The position numbers and the translations under genes are program-made. From Betaproteobacteria bacterium RIFCSPLOWO2_02_FULL_68_150 (GTDB lineage: Bacteria > Pseudomonadota > Gammaproteobacteria > Burkholderiales > SG8-39): a stretch of DNA of 7,330 nucleotides. The notes under the pieces were generated by a model that had not been told where the DNA came from, did not search any database, and saw only the letters and a program-made list of their open reading frames with translations. Below, piece after piece: positions 1-6,157 of the stretch. Positions within the stretch are counted from its first letter, which is position 1. Each line of letters begins with the position of its first letter. Location: the NCBI GenBank assembly GCA_001771975.1, contig MERE01000052.1:1-7330 (forward strand), in the 5' to 3' direction.

Positions 1-328
1 GCGCGTCGCCGATCAGCTGGCCGAGCAGGTTGCAGCGTGCCGCGAGCTTCGGTTTGCCGTCGGCGCCGGAGATCGGCGTGCGGCCGTACGGCAGGGCGAT
101 CGACGAGCCCTCGGTCCAGAAGCACACCGTTCCCGGCTCCACGATCTGGCGCGCATCGGGCTCGAGATCGAGGCTGAACGGCGCCTCGAAGTACACCTCC
201 TCGCCCCAGGTGCTGGCGCGCGATTCGAACGGCAGCGCATCGAGCAGCGCCGCTGCGCCTGGCGTGTCGTCGCGCAGCACCGCCTCGAGGGTGACACGCC
301 CTGCGACGATGCGGATCCTCGCGCCCAT
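1..328 (-). CDS. Cyclophilin-like (TM1367 fold) protein, 3' end cut by window edge
   Basis: The first 109 residues are open from an ATG at 328 to the left edge with no stop; the family is usually about 120-130 residues, so only the C-terminal end is missing. It begins MGARIRIVAGRVTLEAVL, then has DTPGAAALLDALPF (residues 21-34), TWGEEVYFEAP (40-50), a segment with EPGTV and FWTEGSSIALPYGRTP (64-85), and CNLLGQLIG near the end. These match the small beta-barrel cyclophilin-like family represented by Thermotoga TM1367, in particular the TWGEEVYF block and the later glycine/proline-rich block ending in a PYGRTP-type motif. Members resemble peptidyl-prolyl isomerases in fold, but catalytic activity is not established for most. 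The ATG overlaps the TGA of the methyltransferase gene upstream (TGATG), so it is probably translationally coupled as the downstream member of the same operon. The family call is good; the function is unknown. Confidence 0.8.
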   Translation of the reverse strand, partial: MGARIRIVAGRVTLEAVLRDDTPGAAALLDALPFESRASTWGEEVYFEAPFSLDLEPDARQIVEPGTVCFWTEGSSIALPYGRTPISGADGKPKLAARCNLLGQLIGDA

Positions 329-1158
329 CACTTGAGCACGGCGCTCCAGGGGGACTTCACGCCGCCGGCCTCGACCACGCCTTCGATGGCCTGGTTTCTC
401 ACCGTGCCGGAAAACTGTCCGCCGCGGCCCGGCAGCCGGAAGCTGAGCTGCCCGCCCTTCAGGCGCACGTCCTCCAGCGGCAGCTCCTTGCCGCCGATGC
501 GCGCGCTGCCCGAGACGCGCGTCAGCTGCTGCCTGAAGTCGAGGCGCACGGGCCCCTTCGCCACGTTCGCCGCAACCTTGGCGTTCCAGCTGCCGGCCAC
601 CTTCGCCGGGACGACGTAGAGATAGATGAGCGTCGTGGTGACGCCGCTGATCGCCACTTTGTCCTCGAGATCCATCTGCACGTACTGCTCCGGAATCCAG
701 CCGGCGAGCGGATAGTCGTGCGAGAGGACGCGCGTCCCCGGCCTGAGTTCGGCCAGGAGCTTGTCCTTGAGCAGGTTCACCGTGTGCGGCAGCAGGTACA
801 TGGTCAGCACGGTCGCCTGCGAGATGTCGGTCTTGAACAGGTCCTGGGCGATGAACCTGACCCGGTCGGCAAGGCCCTCGCGCTGCGCCGCCTCGTTCGA
901 GAGCCTGACCAGGTGGTCCTGGATCTCCACGCCGAAGCCGCGCGCGCCGAACACCTTGGCCGCGGTGAGCACGATGCGGCCGTCGCCCGAACCCAGGTCG
1001 ATGACGAAATCCTTCGGCCCCACCTCGGCCAGCTTGAGCATGTCGGCGACCACGCTCTGCGGCGAAGGCACGTAAGGCCCGGCGTTGACCGGCTTGTCGC
1101 TCGCGAGCGCGGGCGCGGCGGCGAGCAGCGCGAGAACCAAGGCAGGAGCGATTCTCAT
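328..1158 (-). CDS. Putatively exported class I SAM-dependent methyltransferase (FAM173/ATPSCKMT-like) with C-terminal beta-rich region
   Basis: The protein has 276 residues from the chosen start. Residues 1-19 form a signal peptide: MR, a hydrophobic core, and an ALA-S cleavage site. YVPSPQSVV (29-37) leads into a Rossmann methyltransferase domain with motif I VIDLGSGDGR (52-61), the acidic post-I residue in GVEI (E78), QDLF (105-108), YLLP (121-124) and a VLSHDYPLAGW block (144-154). This pattern matches bacterial relatives of eukaryotic FAM173 lysine methyltransferases. From about residue 185 (VPAKVAGSW) the tail is rich in short beta-type segments with repeated glycine turns, possibly a lipocalin- or barrel-like module. 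The substrate is unknown. An alternative ATG at 1176 would add six residues and overlap recJ by 14 bp; 1158 leaves a 4-bp gap and a cleaner signal peptide. No strong ribosome-binding site supports either. Export of a SAM enzyme is odd, because SAM is not expected in the periplasm. Last gene but one of the recJ operon. Confidence 0.85.
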   Translation of the reverse strand: MRIAPALVLALLAAAPALASDKPVNAGPYVPSPQSVVADMLKLAEVGPKDFVIDLGSGDGRIVLTAAKVFGARGFGVEIQDHLVRLSNEAAQREGLADRVRFIAQDLFKTDISQATVLTMYLLPHTVNLLKDKLLAELRPGTRVLSHDYPLAGWIPEQYVQMDLEDKVAISGVTTTLIYLYVVPAKVAGSWNAKVAANVAKGPVRLDFRQQLTRVSGSARIGGKELPLEDVRLKGGQLSFRLPGRGGQFSGTVRNQAIEGVVEAGGVKSPWSAVLK

Positions 1159-1162
1159 CGCA

Positions 1163-2884
1163 TCAGGTTTCCACATGCTCGAACGTGAGCTGCACGCTTT
1201 TCAGTCCGTTGAATTCGTTCACCGCCAGCCGGTAGGCGGCGCGCAGCGGACCGTGCAGCGGCGCCGTCATCCGGTCGAGCGCATTGAACCAGATCGCCTC
1301 GAGCCGCCGGCCGTCCTTCGCGAGGCGCAGCTTCAGGTGACGCTCGCCGACGATGCGCTGGCTTTCGAGCGCGAATGTATCGCAGAACAGCGGCTGCGGA
1401 AACCCTTGACCCCAGATCTGGGCCTCGAGCATCTGGGCGACTTCGAGCGAATGGTACGCGGCCTCGAGCTCGCCGTCGGTCTCGACCACGCGCTGGCGGG
1501 CGTTTTCCGGGAGCAGGTCGGCCGCGGTGCGCTCGAAGAGTTCCGCGAAGCGCTCGAAATCGGCTTCGCGCAGGGTCAGCCCGGCCGCCTGCGCGTGACC
1601 GCCGAAGCGCAGCAGCAGGCCCGGCGCGCGCTTGGCCACCAGATCGAGGCAGTCGCGCAGGTGAAATCCCGGAATCGAACGCCCCGAGCCACGCAGCAGG
1701 TTGTAATGCGGGCCTTGATGCACGCCGTCGCCCGCGCGCGCGAAGCAGATCGTCGGCCGGTGCATGCGCTCGCGCACGCGCGAGGCGACGATGCCCACCA
1801 CGCCCTGGTGCCAGCCGGGCTCGAAAAGCGCGAGCGTCGCCCCTGGCGGCTCTGCGAGCCGTTGCAGCACCGCGAGCGCCTCGTCGAGCATTCCGCCTTC
1901 GATCTTGCGGCGCTCGCGATTGAGGCGGTCGAGCTGCTGCGCGCCATTGGCCGCGCGCGCCTCGTCGTCGGTGATGAGGCACTCGATTCCCTGGCTCATG
2001 TCGGCGAGGCGTCCGGCGGCGTTGAGCCGGGGTCCGAGCACGAAGCCGAGGTCGAAGCACGAGGCCTCTGCCGGCGCCCGGCCGGCGGCGCGCAGCAGCG
2101 CGATGAGGCCGGGCTTCGCCAGCCCGGTGCGCAGGCGGCGCAGGCCCTGCGCGACGAGGATGCGGTTGTTCGCGTCGAGCGGCACGACGTCGGCCACCGT
2201 CCCGAGCGCGACCAGGTCGGTGAGCGCGGCAAGGTTCGGTTCCGGACGGCCGTCGAATCCTCCGCGCCGTCGCAGCTCCGCGCGCAGGCCGAGCATGACG
2301 TAGAACATCACGCCCACGCCGGCGAGCGCTTTCGAGGCGAAAGCGCAGCCCGGCTGATTCGGATTGACGATGCACTCGGCCTCGGGCAATTCATCGCCCG
2401 GCAGATGGTGGTCGGTGATCAGCGTCGCGATGCCGAGCTGCTTCGCGCGCTGCACGCCCTCGACGCTGGCGATGCCGTTGTCCACGGTGATCAGCAGATC
2501 GGGTTTGCGCCCGGCCGCCAGATCGACCAGCTCGGGCGACAGGCCGTAGCCGAGCTCGAAGCGGTTCGGCACGAGGTAATCCACCTGCGCGCCGAACAGG
2601 CGCAGCGCGCGCACGCCGAGCGCGCAGGCGGTGGCGCCGTCGGCATCGTAGTCGGCGGCGATGAGCAGCCGTTTCCCCCGCGCGATCAGGTCCGCGAGGA
2701 GCTGCGCCGCGCGCTCGCAATTGAGCAGTTGCGCCGGCGGCAACAGGCGCGCGGCGTCGAGCTGCAGCTCGGCGGCGGAGCGGATGCGCCGCGCGGCGTA
2801 GAGGCGCGCCAGCACCGGATGCACGCCCTCGCGCAGCAGCGCCTGGCGGTCGGCTTCCAGATAGCGGCGCGTGACGATTTTCAT
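1163..2884 (-). CDS. recJ: Single-stranded-DNA-specific 5'-3' exonuclease RecJ
   Basis: The protein has 573 residues, the usual length for proteobacterial RecJ. The DHH phosphoesterase motifs are present in order: DYDADG (78-83), VDNG (134-137), DHH (158-160), and GPRLNAAGR (284-292). The DHHA1 region follows with HQGVVGIVASR (359-369), GSGRSIPGFHLRD (399-411) and GGHAQAAG (428-435). The C-terminal OB-type region contains IVGERHLKLRL (511-521) and NEFNG (556-560). The aspartates and histidines of these motifs bind the two catalytic metal ions. RecJ degrades 5'-ended single strands in the cytoplasm in the RecF recombination pathway, mismatch repair and base-excision repair. The ATG overlaps the TGA of the RpfE-type gene by 4 bp (ATGA), so translation is probably coupled. 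Compared with E. coli RecJ as I recall it, about eight extra residues sit just before GSGRS (within 388-398). No catalytic residue appears missing. Confidence 0.97.
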   Translation of the reverse strand: MKIVTRRYLEADRQALLREGVHPVLARLYAARRIRSAAELQLDAARLLPPAQLLNCERAAQLLADLIARGKRLLIAADYDADGATACALGVRALRLFGAQVDYLVPNRFELGYGLSPELVDLAAGRKPDLLITVDNGIASVEGVQRAKQLGIATLITDHHLPGDELPEAECIVNPNQPGCAFASKALAGVGVMFYVMLGLRAELRRRGGFDGRPEPNLAALTDLVALGTVADVVPLDANNRILVAQGLRRLRTGLAKPGLIALLRAAGRAPAEASCFDLGFVLGPRLNAAGRLADMSQGIECLITDDEARAANGAQQLDRLNRERRKIEGGMLDEALAVLQRLAEPPGATLALFEPGWHQGVVGIVASRVRERMHRPTICFARAGDGVHQGPHYNLLRGSGRSIPGFHLRDCLDLVAKRAPGLLLRFGGHAQAAGLTLREADFERFAELFERTAADLLPENARQRVVETDGELEAAYHSLEVAQMLEAQIWGQGFPQPLFCDTFALESQRIVGERHLKLRLAKDGRRLEAIWFNALDRMTAPLHGPLRAAYRLAVNEFNGLKSVQLTFEHVET

Positions 2885-3873
2885 GGGCGGGCGGCGAGCG
2901 GCCGCGGACGGCGCCAGAAGCGCCGCAGGTCGGCGCGCGTCGTTTCCCAGGATTCACCCGCGTCCGGGATGTTCACGCTGAGCATGCCGATGCGTCCCTG
3001 GCGCAACGCCGCCAGCAGCGGCACGAACCAGCGCTGCTCGAGCGCATCGAGCGAGCGCAGAACGGAATCATCGTCGTCTATCGCGCGCGCGGCATGCACG
3101 GCATCGAGCACGCACAGGTGGCGCCCGTCCTGCGGCGGGCGTTCGAGCCATTGCGACGCGGTTTGGGGCGAAGCGGCAGGCCGCACGCCCGCCAGGCGCG
3201 CGAGGCCCAGCGCGACCGGATCGTCGCTCACGACCGATTGCCAGGGTCCGCGCACCCCTTGCGGCAGCCGCCCGGCGCCCCAGAGCCAGACGCTGTTGAT
3301 GGCAGGAGCGCCGCGTTGCTCGCGCTGCAGGTTGACCGGGTGCTCGTGCAGCAGCATCTGGATTTCATTCATGAGCGCGTGTGCGCGCCGCGCTCCGGCG
3401 CCTCGCGGCAGAATGCCGCCGGCCGCGTCACTCGCCAGTTCGGCGGGCGACGGCGCCTCGAGCGCCAGATCGCGCGCTGCGCGCAGGCACCAGCGCTCCG
3501 GGTGCAGCGCGAGCAGCGTGTAGTCGCCGCCGAAATGTCCATTCAAGGTAGCGGTGAGCGCGTCCGCTTCCGGTCGCTCGATGCCGCAGGCGGCAACCGG
3601 AACCAGCGCCAGGCGGTCGGGGCCCACCTTGAGGTGCACCGGATCGGCGCGCATCCAGTAGCCATCCGCAGGTTCGCCGCCGTCGGCGAGCAGCGTGAGC
3701 GCGCCCGCGGCGAGCGGCTCTTCGGTGACGCCGAAGGCGTGCGCGAGCCAGCGCTCGAGCGCCCGCGGCGCATCGCGCGTCGCGCGTCCACGCGCCCGCA
3801 GCAGCTCGAGCGCCGGCAGCCGCGGCATCGGCTGCGTCGCCAGCAGCGCCGGCACGACCAGCTCGAGATGCAT
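2881..3873 (-). CDS. RpfE-type conserved protein upstream of recJ, biochemical function unknown
   Basis: The protein has 330 residues, starting MHLELVVPALL. The ATG at 3873 overlaps the TGA of the exonuclease gene (TGATG). The open frame continues upstream to 4254, but that part is a shadow of the exonuclease gene. Recognisable blocks are YWMRADPVHL (72-81), a glutamine/asparagine-rich stretch starting NEIQMLLHEHPV (169-180), NSVWLWGAGRLP (193-204), RWFVPLLAAL (281-290) and a basic end with RRFWRRP (317-323). These are hallmarks of the family annotated 'regulatory protein, RpfE type', named after rpfE next to recJ in the Xanthomonas rpf cluster. Some members carry phosphoglycerate-mutase/alkaline-phosphatase-type names, but I see no convincing metal-binding motifs here. 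There is no signal peptide or membrane segment, so it is probably cytoplasmic. Its position between two DNA nucleases suggests a link to DNA metabolism, but this is inference. Confidence 0.85.
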   Translation of the reverse strand: MHLELVVPALLATQPMPRLPALELLRARGRATRDAPRALERWLAHAFGVTEEPLAAGALTLLADGGEPADGYWMRADPVHLKVGPDRLALVPVAACGIERPEADALTATLNGHFGGDYTLLALHPERWCLRAARDLALEAPSPAELASDAAGGILPRGAGARRAHALMNEIQMLLHEHPVNLQREQRGAPAINSVWLWGAGRLPQGVRGPWQSVVSDDPVALGLARLAGVRPAASPQTASQWLERPPQDGRHLCVLDAVHAARAIDDDDSVLRSLDALEQRWFVPLLAALRQGRIGMLSVNIPDAGESWETTRADLRRFWRRPRPLAARP

Positions 3874-5267
3874 CAGAGATTCACGATCCGGGCGCGGCCC
3901 TTCGCCAGGTGGCGCGCGAGAATGCGGTACTGGTCGAGATCGAAGCCGCGGCGCCGGCCGGCGCACAGCAGCTCCGGGATTTCGCTTGCGGAGCGCGCGC
4001 AGCCGAGCCACGACCACTGGTGCACCACGTGCACTTCTGCCGATTCGCGCTGCGGATCCTGTTCGACGACGCCGATCGGCCCGCGGTACGGCCAGGCAAT
4101 GGACTTGAGTCGCGCCACCGCCGCAGCGACGCGGGCGCGATGCGCTGCGGCGCTCTCCCGGCCGGCGCACACTCCCGCACAGCGCTGGATCTGGTGGCGG
4201 AAACAGGCGCCGTGGTCGCGCGCCGCCGGCTCGAAGCCGAGCGCCTGCAGGCACAGGCCGTGCTCGTCAGCGAGTCCGCGCAGCGCCTCGAGCGCCGCGC
4301 GCCGCGAACGGAACAGTCCATGCAGGCGCGTAACCTGGTCGGCGGCGAGGTCTCCCGCCTGCAGCAGCTGCAGCGTTTCGCCCTCGAGCGCGAAGCCGCA
4401 CAGCTCGCGCGGCCGCTGCAGGCGCCGATTGAACACCGGCGCGAGCGTCTTCACGAGTTCCGCCTCGCGCAGCAGCGCTCCGAGCTCGCCCGCAGTGCGC
4501 TGCCATTCGATCGAGCGCACTTCGCGCGCCAGCTGCATTTCCCTGGACGAGCGCAGGTCGTCCGCAAAATGCTGCAGCACGCGCGAGCGCAGGGCGACGC
4601 TCTTGCCCACGTAGAGCAGCGCGCCGCCTTCGCCGTGGAACAGGTACACCCCCGGCGCCTCGGGAATCGCGTCGACCACGGCACGGTCGATGCAGGCGGG
4701 GAGCGTGGTCTGCCGCGCGAGCTGCCGGGCGGCGGTCGCCACCGCGTCGCTGCCGTGCTCCCGCGCGGCCGCCTGCAGGAAGCGCCACACCACCCGGGCG
4801 TCGCCCAGCGCGCGGTGGCGCGCGTCGCAGGCCAGGTGATGCCGGGCCATGACGCTGTCGAGATTGTGGCGTGCATGCTCCGGGTAGAGCCGGCGCGACA
4901 GTTTCACGGTGCACAGCGTGCGTGCCTGGAAGCGGATTCCGGTGCGTTCGAACTCCCGGCAGAGAAAGCCGTAGTCGAAGCGTACGTTGTGCGCCACGAA
5001 CACCCGCCCCGCGAGGCGCTCGTGCAGCGCGCCGGCCAGCTGCGCGAAGGTCGGCGCCCCGGCCACCATGTCGTTGGTGATCCCGGTCAGCGCCTGGATC
5101 GCGGCCGGAATCGCAGTCTGCGGATTCACCAGCGTGCTCCATTCCCCGGCGAGCTCGCCGTGCTCCACCTCCAGCACCGCGATTTCGGTGACGCGATCGT
5201 GCGCCGGATGCGCGCCGGTGGTCTCCAGGTCGACGATGGCCAGCGGCGCGTCGAGCAGCGGCGTCAC
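3873..5267 (-). CDS. DEDDh 3'-5' exonuclease fused to UvrC/Cho-like GIY-YIG nuclease
   Basis: The protein has 464 residues and a GTG start. Residues 8-165 are a DnaQ-like exonuclease with all DEDDh residues: D13 and E15 in DLETTG, D98 in HNVRFD, H151 and D156 in HRALGDA. The domain resembles DNA polymerase III epsilon. Residues 200-285 are a GIY-YIG domain like that of UvrC and Cho: GVYLF (206-210), LLYVGKS (217-223), R227, and E268 in LLREAELVK followed by PVFN. Cysteines 339, 355, 363 and 367, with C355-FRHQIQR-C363-AGV-C367, match the UvrC cysteine region. The UvrBC and HhH parts of full UvrC are absent. It probably cuts or trims DNA during repair; 'polymerase III epsilon' in the strict sense is unlikely. 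No in-frame ATG precedes the GTG, and no clear ribosome-binding site is seen; a mini-ORF stop overlaps the GTG. It heads the tightly packed recJ operon. Confidence 0.93.
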   Translation of the reverse strand: MTPLLDAPLAIVDLETTGAHPAHDRVTEIAVLEVEHGELAGEWSTLVNPQTAIPAAIQALTGITNDMVAGAPTFAQLAGALHERLAGRVFVAHNVRFDYGFLCREFERTGIRFQARTLCTVKLSRRLYPEHARHNLDSVMARHHLACDARHRALGDARVVWRFLQAAAREHGSDAVATAARQLARQTTLPACIDRAVVDAIPEAPGVYLFHGEGGALLYVGKSVALRSRVLQHFADDLRSSREMQLAREVRSIEWQRTAGELGALLREAELVKTLAPVFNRRLQRPRELCGFALEGETLQLLQAGDLAADQVTRLHGLFRSRRAALEALRGLADEHGLCLQALGFEPAARDHGACFRHQIQRCAGVCAGRESAAAHRARVAAAVARLKSIAWPYRGPIGVVEQDPQRESAEVHVVHQWSWLGCARSASEIPELLCAGRRRGFDLDQYRILARHLAKGRARIVNL

Positions 5268-5311
5268 GGCCGCTGGGCGGCGAGGAAACTGCCGTAACGC
5301 AGGAAGGGCAT
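5264..5311 (-). other. Possible 15-codon upstream ORF coupled to the exonuclease gene
   Basis: An ATG at 5311 opens MPFLRYGSFLAAQRP and ends in a TGA at 5266-5264 that overlaps the GTG start of the exonuclease gene (GTGA). The arrangement is typical of translational coupling, and the exonuclease start has no obvious ribosome-binding site of its own. The mini-ORF also lacks a clear Shine-Dalgarno sequence, so it may be chance. It could be a short leader or simply noise in the 82-bp gap below the LysE-family gene. Confidence 0.25.
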
Positions 5312-5349
5312 GGCGGTTCAGGGTATGGATAAACGTCCAGTAGCCGAAT

Positions 5350-5970
5350 CTACCGCAAAAGCGCTGCGAGCTGCCAGAGCGCGAAGCCGAGGATGGTGAG
5401 GCCGCAGACCACGTTGACCGCGCGTACCAGCCGCGGGCCGATGCGGCCGCGCAGCCAGCCCGCGCCGAGGGCGAGAATCACCCACCACGCCGCCGATCCG
5501 AGCACCACGCCGGCGACGATCAGGCCCGCTGCGGCGTAACTGGCGCTTGCACTCAGCCCCAGGCCGGCGAAGATCGCGGCAAAGGCGAGGATCGTGGGCG
5601 GATTCGCGAGCGTGAGGCCGAGCGTGGAGCCGAACGCGGCCGCGAGCGAGCGCGGCGGCTTGGCGTCAGGTGCCGCATCGAGCGGCCCGGGCACGGCGAG
5701 CAGCGCCTTGGCGCCGAGCCAGAAGAGGAACGCCGCGCCCGCGATCCCGAGCCAGAAGCCGTGCTCGAGCAGAAAGCCCGAGACCACGGTGAGCCCGAAC
5801 GCCGCGATGGCGCCGTAGAGGCCGTCGGCGGCGGCGATGCCCATGCCGGACACGAATCCCGCCAGCATCCCCTGCGCCAGCGTGCGGCGAAGGCAAAGCA
5901 GCCACATCGGACCGATGGTGGCGGCGAGCACGAAGCCGAAGGCGAGGCCTTTGAAGAACAGCAGCGACAT
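5350..5970 (-). CDS. LysE/RhtB-family translocator (amino acid or metabolite exporter)
   Basis: The protein has 206 residues, the usual size for the LysE/RhtB/ArgO superfamily, and is strongly hydrophobic with about six predicted membrane segments (roughly 4-24, 38-60, 70-92, 110-138, 146-170 and 183-205). Family marks are the N-terminal GFVLAATIGPMWLL with its conserved GP (20-21), LRRTLAQG (28-34), and LANPPTILAF (121-130), where the NP opens the second half. A hydrophilic linker rich in proline and alanine (about 94-108) separates the halves. It should sit in the inner membrane and export small metabolites such as amino acids by proton exchange; the substrate cannot be read from sequence. 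It lies 82 bp upstream of the exonuclease gene on the same strand, so it may or may not share its transcript. A TAGAAT hexamer lies exactly 7 bases before its ATG, and no Shine-Dalgarno is evident. Confidence 0.9.
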   Translation of the reverse strand: MSLLFFKGLAFGFVLAATIGPMWLLCLRRTLAQGMLAGFVSGMGIAAADGLYGAIAAFGLTVVSGFLLEHGFWLGIAGAAFLFWLGAKALLAVPGPLDAAPDAKPPRSLAAAFGSTLGLTLANPPTILAFAAIFAGLGLSASASYAAAGLIVAGVVLGSAAWWVILALGAGWLRGRIGPRLVRAVNVVCGLTILGFALWQLAALLR

Positions 5971-5977
5971 CGCTGCG

Positions 5978-5983
5978 ATTCTA
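5978..5983 (-). promoter_or_regulatory. Candidate -10 element of the LysE-family gene
   Basis: TAGAAT matches the sigma-70 -10 consensus at five of six positions and lies 7 bases before the ATG at 5970. No good -35 hexamer is found at 16-18 bases. If used, the transcript would start at or next to the ATG (leaderless). Weak evidence. Confidence 0.3.
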
Positions 5984-6052
5984 ATGTTTCAGCAAAGTGA
6001 AATCGTGGGGTGGCGCGTTACCTCGAGCGCGGTGCGATCTTGATCTCCCCGA

Positions 6053-6101
6053 TCTCCGGTTTTCGGCGGGATCGAATTGCGATCCCGCCGAAAACCGGAG
6101 A
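6053..6101. repeat. Perfect 22-bp inverted repeat with 5-base loop
   Basis: Positions 6053-6074 and 6080-6101 are exact reverse complements, separated by AATTG (6075-6079). Each arm contains the core CTCCGGTTTTCGGCGGGATC or its complement. The element lies between the divergent LysE-family and SYLF-domain genes and is non-coding. Neither side has a run of T after the stem, and the genes point away from it, so it does not look like an intrinsic terminator. It could be a REP-like dispersed palindrome, a small mobile remnant or an operator. The base CCGGAG (6095-6100) can alternatively pair with CTCCGG at 6111-6116. Confidence 0.95.
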
Positions 6102-6128
6102 CCATGAGAACTCCGGAACCGCGCGGCG

Positions 6129-6134
6129 TACAAT
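6129..6134 (+). promoter_or_regulatory. Candidate -10 element of the SYLF-domain gene
   Basis: TACAAT matches the sigma-70 -10 consensus at five of six positions. A start about 7 bases downstream would give a leader of about 17 bases that still contains the AAAGGAG ribosome-binding site. No good -35 is seen at 17 bases (positions 6106-6111); the region just upstream is the end of the palindrome. Confidence 0.4.
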
Positions 6135-6143
6135 CCACCGCCG

Positions 6144-6150
6144 AAAGGAG
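6144..6150 (+). promoter_or_regulatory. Shine-Dalgarno that fixes the SYLF-gene start
   Basis: AAAGGAG lies 7 bases before the ATG at 6158, an ideal spacing. It argues against the longer open frame that starts at a TTG at 6077 inside the palindrome loop. Confidence 0.8.
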
Positions 6151-6157
6151 ATCTGCC

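Noticed and set aside
1085..3523. Plus-strand open frame of 812 codons opposite recJ and the RpfE-type gene
   Set aside because: It is rich in Arg/Ala/Gln/His with no family motif, and is antisense to recJ, which has all its catalytic motifs. It is a typical GC-rich shadow.
3874..4254. N-terminal extension of the RpfE-type gene
   Set aside because: These codons lie inside the fusion-nuclease gene in another frame and have shadow composition; the family-like N-terminus MHLELVVPALL starts at the coupled ATG at 3873.
3094..4614. Plus-strand open frame of 506 codons
   Set aside because: Low-complexity Arg/Ala/Ser composition, antisense to the RpfE-type and fusion-nuclease genes; no recognisable domain.
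3909..5297. Plus-strand open frame of 462 codons
   Set aside because: It mirrors the fusion-nuclease gene, whose DEDDh and GIY-YIG motifs are intact; the antisense product resembles nothing.
6036..6055. Three GATCT copies as a tandem repeat or operator
   Set aside because: The spacing is uneven and the unit is only five bases; there is no support beyond chance.
6053..6101. Reading the palindrome as a Rho-independent terminator
   Set aside because: No T-run follows the stem on either strand, and the flanking genes are divergent, so nothing needs terminating there.
6077..6157. Longer TTG start of the SYLF-domain gene
   Set aside because: It would begin in the palindrome loop and put a basic stretch before the signal peptide; the AAAGGAG site and signal peptide fit the ATG at 6158.
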